The translations under genes were made by a program, and so were the position numbers. Of a stretch of DNA of 64,000 nt, positions 16,688 through 24,258 are shown in pieces. The stretch is from assembly GCA_946402275.1 (NCBI GenBank), contig CAMIVY010000001.1, forward strand, positions 124,001 through 188,000. The letters are read 5' to 3'. The DNA comes from an uncultured Prevotella sp. (lineage in GTDB: Bacteria; Bacteroidota; Bacteroidia; Bacteroidales; Bacteroidaceae). Under the pieces are notes generated by a model, which made no database searches, had not been told where the DNA came from, and saw only the letters and a list, made by a program, of their open reading frames with translations. Positions within the stretch are counted from its first letter, which is position 1; each line of letters starts with the position of its first letter.

Positions 16688-16810
16688 TTAGATAATGAGG
16701 TCCACCGACGCACGCACACGGATATAAGCGGTTCCACATTCAGGAGCCACCTTATTTCCGGCGAGTCGGAGCGTCGGATTAGCGATGTATTTATAAGAGT
16801 TACACTTCAT
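16688..16810 (-). CDS. 40-residue protein with its own promoter and terminator
   Basis: The frame reads MKCNSYKYIANPTLRLAGNK, then VAPECGTAYIRVRASVDLII and stop. It has a clear promoter about 30 bp upstream (TATCTTTG at 16842-16849 and TTTTG 20 bp further) and an intrinsic terminator at 16609-16646, so it is a complete small transcription unit. The product is basic, with alternating polar/hydrophobic residues suggesting beta structure and no signal peptide. I do not recognise it. It sits between the DRT3 terminator and the phage-like cassette and could belong to either, or to neither. Confidence 0.55.
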   Translation of the reverse strand: MKCNSYKYIANPTLRLAGNKVAPECGTAYIRVRASVDLII

Positions 16811-16841
16811 TATCGTAAACAATTTGATTCAAATTTGGCTG

Positions 16842-16876
16842 CAAAGATACAACTTTTTTTCAGACATGACAAAATT
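16842..16876 (-). promoter_or_regulatory. promoter of the 40-residue gene
   Basis: TATCTTTG (16842-16849) is the -7 element. TTTTG about 20 bp upstream on the minus strand (near 16870-16874) is the -33 element. The leader to the ATG at 16810 is about 25-30 bases. Confidence 0.65.
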
Positions 16877-16961
16877 TTTCAGCATAATTCTTGCATAATT
16901 CGCCCAAAATGTGTACTTTGCACGTAAATTGGGTTAAAAGGCGCATTTCATGGTGTGCTTC

Positions 16962-17003
16962 CCAGAAAAACAATCCCCTGCCCTCCCAAAGGAAAAGCAG
17001 GGG
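16962..17003 (-). terminator. intrinsic terminator of the DRT3 operon and ncRNA
   Basis: On the minus strand CCCCTGC (16997-17003) pairs with GCAGGGG (16975-16981) and is followed by ATTGTTTTTC. It marks the likely 3' end of the DRT3 ncRNA. Confidence 0.8.
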
Positions 17004-17160
17004 AATTTCTATATAATTATAATTGATTTCATATGTTAGGCCCCAGACCCTGAAGACCTAATTGTAGTCGCTGTGACTTGTGCCAAGGTATGTGTGTATT
17101 GCTTTTAGGATCTGAATACTTGGCACCCATACGCGCATTAGCCCATCCGTCTGTACTGTT
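17004..17160 (-). ncRNA. DRT3-associated ncRNA with an ACACACA template-like loop
   Basis: The 157 bases between the Drt3b stop codon and the terminator contain no frame but strong structure. GTGCCAAG (minus strand of 17119-17126) pairs with CTTGGCAC (17080-17087). Their 31-base loop holds AATACACACA, with ACACACA at 17091-17097. A second small stem, AGTC/GACT, follows. DRT3 systems are known to need an ncRNA; as I recall from published work, an ACACAC template there is copied by one of the two reverse transcriptases into GT-repeat DNA. The position and the loop match that description. The 5' end is unknown, and the RNA may be cut from the operon transcript or made separately. Confidence 0.75.
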
Positions 17161-17167
17161 TAAAGTC

Positions 17168-19375
17168 CTACGAATAGACCTCCTGCGATATTTTTGCTCC
17201 GAGTTCCTTTGTCACGTTTAATCCAGTCCAACGGACACAGAACCCATATTTGTTTAAATACTTTATTATCGAAAGCCGCTCCTTCCTGTCCTCTACTCCC
17301 ATCAGAATCAGCAGTTCATGTTTCACCCCGTTATCAACAAACGGACACGAAGTCAACTCAATGGTAGTCATCACCAGTTCTGCATATTGCCGCCTCATCC
17401 GTGGAACCACTCTCTCAAACTTTCTTTTCACGTGCTGCAGCACTTCCATTCTCTCCTTCTCATATTTGGCACTATCGCCCCAATAGTATAGAAGCATCAA
17501 CACTGACAGCATGTTCAAGTCATTCAGCCGAGGTTTGTCTTCCTCTTTATTTGAAAGATAGCGGTTCTGAACCGCTTTGGGCATATAGTATTGGCTTCCC
17601 ATCTTCTTCAGCACAATCAGGAAGTACAATATCTCCAACTGCGTATATTCGTTGAATGTAGAGGTCTGGAACAACAAGGCTATCTCGTCTCTAAGCTTCT
17701 TCATCACCACATCCCGGGCTTCCTTGCTCATGCGTGGAGCCTCTTTGGGATAATGGTAATCACTCTGCACGTAGTCCAGAATAATATTCAATGCAATGAT
17801 AGCCTTCAGTGTTGTATTTACTTTCTTGCTCCTGGCATAGAGGAAGAAAATCACATCTATCAACTCCTGCAAGTAATTCACCAACATCCTCTCCTTGCGG
17901 CGTTTCTGCTTTAACACCGCCTCCGTCTGCTCCTCCGCCATGGATAAGATCTTGAACTCCTTGTCAAAATCCTTTAGCAACGTCTCAGTCTTGATACCAA
18001 TGCGCATCAGCGTATAGTTCAGCACATCGGTATAGGCGACACCTGTTGAAGCCACTATGTCTTTGAACCTCGCATTAAACTCATTGGCGTTCAGTCGCAA
18101 CTGATCTTTGTTGGCCACGGCCTCATCTATCTTTTCCTGTGCGGGGTTTCTCTCTTCTTCCTCTTCTTCAGCATGATGAGCCTTATCTTTTTCCGTCTCT
18201 TCCACATCAACCTTCCGCAAATGCGTTCTGTAGGCTGCAACTGTCAGGTTATCATCTATCAACTCATCTATCCTTATCTTAGCACGGGTTATGTCCGTAA
18301 TCACCGGGCAATTGAAATCCCCGTTCTTATCGCTGCCAAACCGCAGTTTGTATTCTTGCAGAGTCTCAATCAGGATTGCACGTACATCCTCCAGCACCTT
18401 AGGCTCGTTGTAGAAGATGAAATAGTCGTCTACATAACGATATATCTCATAATCCTTCTTCAACCGCAACCCTTTCTCCGTAAGAGCTTTACTCTCTGTT
18501 ATCGAGTCAACGTATTGCAGTATCACCTCAGCAAAGATTCTGCTAAACTCCGGACCAATCACAATACCGTTGGTCTCGTTGTTGTTCATCTTTTGCATCA
18601 GGTGATCAAAAGAACCGCCAAAAGTCCTGTCATCATTGGGGAACGGGAATATTTCTTTATAAACATCCTTTCCACCATTCACTGCCCAAGTAAAGCTGTG
18701 AGTATAAATGCTGTCAAAACAGCTCTGCAAGTCCAGTCTGCACAGATGCTGGTATTTTTTTTCAGCACGCTGGTACCTATATGACTCGTAGAACTTGTAT
18801 ATGTTCGAGAACTCTTGATAAGTAAAATACGTCCGCAGATTCTCATATTCATTAAAGAACTGCTCTGTGCTATCCACTTTCCTTCCCAGCAACTTGTTAT
18901 GTAGCCGGTCTCGGTAGTAGAAATAGCATGCCACATCCGTCGGGCGGCGTATTGAGAACTTACTCTTGCCCGTAAAGTGAAGAATCATGGAACTATACTT
19001 CTCATAAAAGGTCACCATCTTCACTTGGCTGGCCGGATGTATCAGCGAAAGGACGCGCGGTTTGGTCGGTTTGTGCACTATTTTGTAGTTGAACGGAATC
19101 GTGGGTTTCTGGCCATTCACATCAACCCCTCCATCGCTTTTCTTCACTTGATCGCCCACATTCATTATCAACTTCATGAGGGCGAAAGCACCGTCAGTCA
19201 TATTCTCAGACCACCGCAATGTTCCGTTTTCGTCCACCTCTATCTCATTCTTTACCAAATAGCGGTAGAAACCACGATTAGTAAATATCAATGGCAATTC
19301 GTAGGGAAGGGTATCTGACAGCAGTACCCTCTCCTTCTTATAACGAAGCTTCTTTTTGATTCTTCTTATAGCCAT
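17168..19375 (-). CDS. drt3b: Drt3b, second reverse transcriptase of a type 3 defence-associated RT system
   Basis: The product has 735 residues. The RT palm is recognised by Asp215 in CRLDLQSCFDSIY, by GIVIGPEFSRIFAEVIL near residue 270 and by the catalytic YVDD at residues 314-317 (IYRYVDDYFIFY). A long alpha-helical C-terminal region of more than 350 residues follows, with an acidic insert AEEEEEERNPAQE near residue 405. Two adjacent RT genes of about 490 and 700 residues with an ncRNA define DRT type 3, a phage-defence system. In published work, as I recall it, this partner makes the second repeat strand without a nucleic-acid template. Its ATG overlaps the drt3a stop by 10 bases, so translation is coupled. 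Confidence 0.9.
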   Translation of the reverse strand: MAIRRIKKKLRYKKERVLLSDTLPYELPLIFTNRGFYRYLVKNEIEVDENGTLRWSENMTDGAFALMKLIMNVGDQVKKSDGGVDVNGQKPTIPFNYKIVHKPTKPRVLSLIHPASQVKMVTFYEKYSSMILHFTGKSKFSIRRPTDVACYFYYRDRLHNKLLGRKVDSTEQFFNEYENLRTYFTYQEFSNIYKFYESYRYQRAEKKYQHLCRLDLQSCFDSIYTHSFTWAVNGGKDVYKEIFPFPNDDRTFGGSFDHLMQKMNNNETNGIVIGPEFSRIFAEVILQYVDSITESKALTEKGLRLKKDYEIYRYVDDYFIFYNEPKVLEDVRAILIETLQEYKLRFGSDKNGDFNCPVITDITRAKIRIDELIDDNLTVAAYRTHLRKVDVEETEKDKAHHAEEEEEERNPAQEKIDEAVANKDQLRLNANEFNARFKDIVASTGVAYTDVLNYTLMRIGIKTETLLKDFDKEFKILSMAEEQTEAVLKQKRRKERMLVNYLQELIDVIFFLYARSKKVNTTLKAIIALNIILDYVQSDYHYPKEAPRMSKEARDVVMKKLRDEIALLFQTSTFNEYTQLEILYFLIVLKKMGSQYYMPKAVQNRYLSNKEEDKPRLNDLNMLSVLMLLYYWGDSAKYEKERMEVLQHVKRKFERVVPRMRRQYAELVMTTIELTSCPFVDNGVKHELLILMGVEDRKERLSIIKYLNKYGFCVRWTGLNVTKELGAKISQEVYS

Positions 19376-20823
19376 TGTGATATTTCCCTTATTCGTTTAT
19401 CTGTCAGCGAATAATTCTTGTGCGCCTCCCAGTTCTTCTGGAAGTCAAACTTCAGAACCATCCGTTTAATGCCGTCAATATAAACCTGGCGTTCCGGCAT
19501 TCCCTTCAGCACTTCAGGATATACGCTAATCTTCCTTGTTTTCGAATGCAGATATGCCGTCAAGCCTGCAAGCGCCTTGGTATCTGTCAACAAGTCATTG
19601 CCGTAATAAATACCCGCTTTGATACCACTTTTCGACTTCGTAAGCCTATAGTTACCGGCAATAAAGCGCAAGGAGTCTTTCAAATCTTTCCTGGCTCCGC
19701 TCAGGCTATACTTTGTTTTCTCTGTAAAATGAGCAAACGCGGCATCAATGCGGTCGCGTATTTTCTTGTCCTTTCTTTTTGACAGAGCAAACTGGGTGCT
19801 TAACTTCGTTCCTGAATCACATACACTTCGCAACCATCTCAACGTGTAGCCAAGGTACGTAAAGTTTCCCTGCTCATTCTTATCTCCCTCTTTCATGAAA
19901 GTGTAAAAGTCTAGCAGTTGTAACTTCTCCTTCTGGTCTTCATCATCAGGGTCCATAAGCGCTAGTCCCAATTCAGCAAACTCCTTACGGATTCCGTCAT
20001 AATACTTTTCAAGTTTTGTTCCAACTGGCAGGTGAGACAATATCATGAAGATGTCGTCAACGTATCTTACGTAATACACCACCTCGGGACGGTGCTTGAT
20101 TTTTTCATCCAGGTCTCTCAGGTAGATTTCAGACAGGTATGCACTCACACCTACTCCTCGTGGCACACCAAGCCCAGCAGGCTCCTCAGCATCTTTCTTG
20201 CGCTCATATTCTTCAAGTATCTGCCAGATAAAGCGCATCGACATCTTACTTAACAGGGTGTTCCCCTTAATCATATTCAAGAGTTTGTCTTGAGGGATGC
20301 TTTCGTAGAAGTGGTGAACGTCAGTTCTGATGATATACTTCGGAGTGCTCTCGTTCATCAGAATCCTGACTTGTGTCATAATGCGGTGCCTGTTGGCTTG
20401 CTGCACTTTGAAAACCTTTTTCAGATTGTACTGAAGGGTTTTCATCACAAACAGGTTTTCAGCAGTGTCCGGTACGGTATATCCGCTCTTCCCGTCCAAG
20501 TCTATCTTATCAAGCGTTATTTTGTAATCCCGCTCATTCACCTTGTCAGCAAGAGTCTCCATCCACTTGGATTCTTCTGCACGGCGTTCTTTCAGGTTTT
20601 CTTTGAACAGGTCTTTGGTGTCATTAAAGAGCTTTTTATCATCGTCGCTCCATTCTTCTTTCTTTTTCCTTTTGAGTTCGCGAATAATGTCATCCAACCT
20701 ATGACCTTCTTCCAGCACGGCAATATAAGAGTCGGGGAAATAATCCTTTCGGATATTCCCTTTGCGCCTTTCTATCTGAAAGATCTCGTTGAAATGGTAT
20801 GCTGTAAAGGACTGATCAAGCAT
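19366..20823 (-). CDS. drt3a: Drt3a, first reverse transcriptase of a type 3 defence-associated RT system
   Basis: The product has 485 residues. I start it at the ATG at 20823, giving MLDQSFTAYHFNEIFQIERR, rather than the TTG nine bases upstream. RT motifs are clear: IIRTDVHHFYESIP near residue 168 with the first catalytic Asp, PRGVGVSAYLSEIYL near residue 225, and YVDD at about residues 254-257 (YYVRYVDDIFMI). The partner gene and the ncRNA follow directly. In DRT3 this enzyme is the one believed to copy the ncRNA template. A -7 promoter element lies only a few bases before the start codon, so the mRNA may be nearly leaderless. Confidence 0.92.
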   Translation of the reverse strand: MLDQSFTAYHFNEIFQIERRKGNIRKDYFPDSYIAVLEEGHRLDDIIRELKRKKKEEWSDDDKKLFNDTKDLFKENLKERRAEESKWMETLADKVNERDYKITLDKIDLDGKSGYTVPDTAENLFVMKTLQYNLKKVFKVQQANRHRIMTQVRILMNESTPKYIIRTDVHHFYESIPQDKLLNMIKGNTLLSKMSMRFIWQILEEYERKKDAEEPAGLGVPRGVGVSAYLSEIYLRDLDEKIKHRPEVVYYVRYVDDIFMILSHLPVGTKLEKYYDGIRKEFAELGLALMDPDDEDQKEKLQLLDFYTFMKEGDKNEQGNFTYLGYTLRWLRSVCDSGTKLSTQFALSKRKDKKIRDRIDAAFAHFTEKTKYSLSGARKDLKDSLRFIAGNYRLTKSKSGIKAGIYYGNDLLTDTKALAGLTAYLHSKTRKISVYPEVLKGMPERQVYIDGIKRMVLKFDFQKNWEAHKNYSLTDKRIREISQWL

Positions 20824-20829
20824 GGCCCA

Positions 20830-20837
20830 CAAATGTA
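20830..20837 (-). promoter_or_regulatory. -7 promoter element of the DRT3 operon
   Basis: TACATTTG on the minus strand matches TAnnTTTG and ends six bases before the drt3a ATG. Transcription from it would start at or next to the start codon. No good -33 element is visible. Confidence 0.5.
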
Positions 20838-20887
20838 CTTTAATTATGCTTCACGCTTTATGAGTTATGTCTTTTTAACATAATCTA

Positions 20888-21722
20888 TTATTCAAGCCCT
20901 TTTCTAAACCTCCCCTCCAGTTCCACCATCCTTGCCATCAATTGACCAAAATCCTTGGAACAGTCATAGATAAAACTTTTTCGCATATCCGCATAATCTG
21001 CTTCATACAAGGACATCAACTCCTTTGGAGGAACTATACTTATTGACTCACGTTGCAATTGATTATAATCGACTGCACCCACGTGGTAAAACTTGCGCCT
21101 ATGGTTTATAATCTCCTGATAAAGCGCATTGTCCATCAACGCTACCCGGCCATACTGCGTATCCATCAGGCGCTCTAAATCATAGAAATGACGCGACATT
21201 CTGTATGTGCGAGGCGGATTCTTTTGGTATTCCTCACACATCAGAAACGCCTTCTCCAAAAAGGTCCTTGTCGTGATCAACCTTCTGCGGCTCTCCATTT
21301 TCGTCAGGCACTTCGTTTTCTACCATCACCTTTACATCCAAACCCATTTCTGCCAGCACACCACTCAACTCCTTTTTGAATTCTCCAAAAAGATAATCCT
21401 GTGCAGCTTCGCGCAGATGGTGTATTTGAGTATTACTACAACATCTGGCATACGGCAATTGTTTAACATTCAGGAAGAAGTCACGGTCTAAAGCCAAATC
21501 TATATCCTCACTGAACCGATTGATAAAATCCCAGCCTTTGCTCAAGCTAGTGCCACCCTTGAAGAGAAGATAACCTGCCACCTGAGTATGAAACAGGGCA
21601 TACAGCACAGTCGTCACCCACCAGTCCTTCTCCGCTGCGGGTTCATCTATCATTTTCGCATCAGCCACATGTTGAATCATTGTCATCCGCTCATCCAACG
21701 AATAATCAATCCACCTGTTCAT
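20888..21722 (-). pseudogene. AbiEii-type nucleotidyltransferase toxin with internal deletion and frameshift
   Basis: The N-terminal 150 residues (21722 downwards) carry the nucleotidyltransferase motif FKGGTSLSKGW and the pair DIDLALD expected of AbiEii toxins, which modify tRNA or related targets. The C-terminal part, starting RTFLEKAFLMCEEYQK in another frame, matches the end of the same family. Between them the region that normally links the two (roughly 60-70 residues) is missing and the frames do not agree: the first frame ends ...LFGEGVSDV at 21234. The gene therefore cannot make a normal toxin, although an internal ATG at 21298 might allow the C-terminal piece to be made. It overlaps the antitoxin gene by ATGA. 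Confidence 0.8.
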
Positions 21723-22324
21723 ACCTGCCTCTTTCTGTTTCGTTCAATCAATTCCCGCATCCATACAGGAGCCAGCAGAAGGTCGTGTGCTATTGTGTCG
21801 TTTTCCGGATGTTCTGCAAGCAATTGCCTAATTCTGTTTTCCACTTCTGCCGTGATATTCTTTTGTCCTATGCTACGTAAAGTCTGTACCATTTCCTGCA
21901 TCAAGTGTCCTTTAAAGGCAAAGTTTTTAGGAGCACCATGCTGGAGCGTCACCATTCTGTTTCCCAATTTCAGTTTTCTGCCCGAACCCGTTGTTAGGAA
22001 ACAGGAGTTCATAGGAACCTGTGTCGAAAATCCCAAACGGTTCTCCGCCGTAGCGCCTGTGGGTATCACCTTTGCTTTGTCCCGCTTGGCAATCTCTCTC
22101 ACCAGTTCATAAGCCGTAGGATACAACAATCCGAAACGTGTCTTCTTCGCTTTTACATATACACCTTTGGCTATGCGCGAAATCAATCCCTCCTTTTCAA
22201 ACTGCGCCAACAGTTTAGTAACATACTCCACATCGTATTTGGGGAACGAAGACACAAAGAATACCTCGCCAAATTTTGCGCGGGTTATTTTGTTTCTAAT
22301 CTTATGTATTACAGCTTCTTCCAT
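21719..22324 (-). CDS. AbiEi-like antitoxin (DUF6088 family)
   Basis: The product has 201 residues and the layout of AbiEi/DUF6088 antitoxins: an N-terminal winged helix (VTKLLAQFEKEGLISRIAKG, about residues 35-54) with the wing GVYVKAKKT, and a C-terminal domain that neutralises AbiEii. The second half includes PTGATAENRLGFSTQ, a pattern frequent in the family. Its stop overlaps the toxin start as ATGA. The antitoxin appears intact while the toxin is broken, the expected order of decay. The promoter carries a palindrome that fits autoregulation by the winged helix. Confidence 0.75.
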   Translation of the reverse strand: MEEAVIHKIRNKITRAKFGEVFFVSSFPKYDVEYVTKLLAQFEKEGLISRIAKGVYVKAKKTRFGLLYPTAYELVREIAKRDKAKVIPTGATAENRLGFSTQVPMNSCFLTTGSGRKLKLGNRMVTLQHGAPKNFAFKGHLMQEMVQTLRSIGQKNITAEVENRIRQLLAEHPENDTIAHDLLLAPVWMRELIERNRKRQV

Positions 22325-22345
22325 TAAATCTTTTACCTGTTTTTA

Positions 22346-22382
22346 GTCGGAAACATTGCAAATTTTTCCGACTGCAAAAGTA
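22346..22382 (-). promoter_or_regulatory. promoter with palindromic operator for the AbiE pair
   Basis: TACTTTTG (22375-22382, minus strand) is a -7 element. Just downstream GTCGGAAA (22346-22353) and TTTCCGAC (22365-22372) form an 8-bp perfect inverted repeat over the transcript start. AbiEi antitoxins are known to bind inverted repeats in their own promoter, so this is the likely site. Confidence 0.65.
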
Positions 22383-22464
22383 CAAAATAAAATCAATATA
22401 TTGGCACTCTATATGTATTATTATTCTTTTTTAAGACATCTCCCCACCTCCGGCACAAGTGACG

Positions 22465-22640
22465 GAGTAGCGAGCGAAGAGGCCAAGCTTGCTTGGACTA
22501 TCCCGAGTCACGACGGAACTCGACAAAGTCAAATGGCTTGCAGCCATTAGAGTCTTCCGTTCCCCGCACAGGCCGTGCAGCCGCAAAAGCGTCAGCACCG
22601 CCTGCCTAAGCCACCCGCACGGGAGCTCACCCTCCATCTC
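22465..22640. repeat. composite of a covarying-hairpin element and a GC-rich element
   Basis: 22465-22535 is a hairpin-family copy: CCAAGCTTGCTTGG (22483-22496), then CCCGAGTCACGACGG and AACTCGACAAAGTC. 22555-22640 resembles part of the 110-bp GC-rich family (CTTCCGTTCCCCGCACAG). Frames crossing this stretch are not supported as genes. 22383-22464 shows nothing else. Confidence 0.65.
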
Positions 22641-24066
22641 ACTTCACATAATATCCACCCGTCTTGTCCGAGCCCCGGTATTCGATAATGCCCTTCTTCG
22701 TCAACTCATTTAGTTGCTTCCATACTGTAGATTCCGACTTTCCTCTTAACTCCGCCACTTGAGCAATCTTAATTCCAGGATTATTAAGCACAATCAAATA
22801 AATATCTTTAAGAACACCTTTAAGGGATGTTACATCACCATTTACATCACCATTTACATCACCATTTACATCACCATTTACAACGCCAGCCCCTTCTTGT
22901 CTCCTGAACACAATCCTCACAAACCCGCCAGCCACTTCATACTCAGGCTCCGGCACACCCTGCGCACGGCAGGCATCCACCATTCTGCCCACACCAGAAC
23001 CCCAACTCTCCAAAAACGAAGACTTAAACAGCACCTCAGCAATCAGCGGATTATACGGATACGATGCATGTGCGCTCTTGATAGTCTCTGGTGTCAAATC
23101 AAACGGCAAACGTCCTGGATTCTCAATCTCCACACGGTCATCATAAACAGCAATGCTCGGAGTCAGATTATACTTCTCCAACTGCCTATGGCAAAGGGCA
23201 TTCGTCAGAGCCTCACGCAAGGCCTCAGCCGGAATTTCAAGATGCTCCTCCTTCTGGAACCCCACTATCTTGCCACTCTGCGAAAGGTGTTTAAACAAGA
23301 ACGCCATACCAGCATCCAGCAAATCGAAGAAATTGCCATCCACCCGACCACTGTCCACGAACTCATTCTTATCCGTGCCACGAAAACGAGCCAGCCGCAG
23401 CGACATCTGCGTATAGCCACTCAGATTCTTGCCAAACAGAGCCACGGCACCGTTCAACACCTTCCCGTCACGCATCAAATTCCACTTGCTCAGTAGCGAT
23501 TCAACACTTTCAGCCTCTGCCGTTGCCGGCATACGTCCGCGTTCTACGCCTAGGCGAACAGCATCACGAATCCGTTTCTCATCCAAGTCTGCCAATGCCA
23601 CTCCCTCTGCTTCTTGTCTTTCCCATGCAAACTTCTCCGGTTTTGCCGCACGCAGTCGCTCCTCATACATTTCCTGCGGCATTACCTGCGTAGTGCTCTC
23701 ATTCTTGTAATAAGGGCAACCGCGATATGTGTAAGGCATTTGGCCCCAGCTCCAGCCGCTGAAGTGCATCACGATTAGTTGGTCGCCATTCCTTCCCGGC
23801 ACATCAATGTATTCAGGCTTCACCTCCACCGCAGGGTAGAGCCCGGCCAAAACTTGGGCAATTTCCCGTTGCGTAGAGTCCGTCACCTGTTGTCCGAGAA
23901 TCTTCAGCGACGTAGGCGCAACGCCAAAGATTAACCACCCGCCATCCGTATTCAAAAAAGCGCAAGCCGAGTGCATACCATCCTGCAACTCCCCAGTCGT
24001 TTTCTTCAACTCCAGACAGCGATGCTCATCCTTCGCGATTATCTCTTGTATATCTTCAAATGTCAT
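22639..24066 (-). CDS. AlbA_2 (Schlafen-like) ATP-binding transcriptional regulator
   Basis: The product has 475 residues. It starts with an AlbA_2 domain (LELKKTTGELQDGMHSACAF, then FLNTDGGWLIFGV, residues 18-50). A GHKL-type HATPase_c_4 domain lies in the middle (IPAEALREALTNALCHRQ near residue 265, SWGSGVGRMVDAC near residue 365). A C-terminal winged helix (IKIAQVAELRGKSESTVWKQ) ends it. The family is annotated as RecG-like or putative regulators and often occurs in defence and mobile regions. Between the last two domains the sequence NGDV is repeated four times, from a 12-bp tandem repeat. Its exact role here is unknown. Confidence 0.85.
   Translation of the reverse strand: MTFEDIQEIIAKDEHRCLELKKTTGELQDGMHSACAFLNTDGGWLIFGVAPTSLKILGQQVTDSTQREIAQVLAGLYPAVEVKPEYIDVPGRNGDQLIVMHFSGWSWGQMPYTYRGCPYYKNESTTQVMPQEMYEERLRAAKPEKFAWERQEAEGVALADLDEKRIRDAVRLGVERGRMPATAEAESVESLLSKWNLMRDGKVLNGAVALFGKNLSGYTQMSLRLARFRGTDKNEFVDSGRVDGNFFDLLDAGMAFLFKHLSQSGKIVGFQKEEHLEIPAEALREALTNALCHRQLEKYNLTPSIAVYDDRVEIENPGRLPFDLTPETIKSAHASYPYNPLIAEVLFKSSFLESWGSGVGRMVDACRAQGVPEPEYEVAGGFVRIVFRRQEGAGVVNGDVNGDVNGDVNGDVTSLKGVLKDIYLIVLNNPGIKIAQVAELRGKSESTVWKQLNELTKKGIIEYRGSDKTGGYYVK
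22831..22881 (-). repeat. 12-bp tandem repeat inside the AlbA_2 gene
   Basis: Four perfect copies of TACATCACCATT (plus strand) run from 22831 to 22878 and encode NGDV four times in the linker before the winged helix. The unit is a multiple of three, so changes in copy number would alter linker length and not the frame. Confidence 0.9.
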
Positions 24067-24105
24067 ATCAAATTCTGCAATTCCTTAAATCCGTCATTAA
24101 GCATC

Positions 24106-24215
24106 ATCCCCGCTCCAGGCACATCCTCTCGTCATGAGCCTGTCGAAGGATCCGCTCCGCACGCAGAGAGGCCGCCCACTAGGGCGTGCGCCCACTCTGT
24201 TTTTCCTGCCCCTTC
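24106..24215. repeat. 110-bp GC-rich interspersed element, copy 2
   Basis: It contains CCGCTCCAGGCACAT, then CGCAGAGAGGCCGCCCACTA and GGGCGTGCGCCCACTCTG, ending TTTTTCCTGCCCC. The last 60 bases are nearly the same as in 52795-52905. A further hairpin, TCAAGTCCGCTGGCGACTTGA, follows at about 24213-24233. Confidence 0.7.
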
Positions 24216-24258
24216 AAGTCCGCTGGCGACTTGATGCTTTAGCGCAGTTAGCAAGAGC

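Noticed and set aside
16548..16739. 63-codon minus-strand frame over the terminator at 16609-16646.
   Set aside because: It overlaps a strong terminator and the 40-residue gene in another frame, which has the better promoter and start.
8800..20823. Diversity-generating retroelement (two RTs and Avd-like four-helix proteins in the window).
   Set aside because: The RTs form a DRT3 pair with long C-terminal regions, the four-helix genes are far away, and no template/variable repeat pair was seen.
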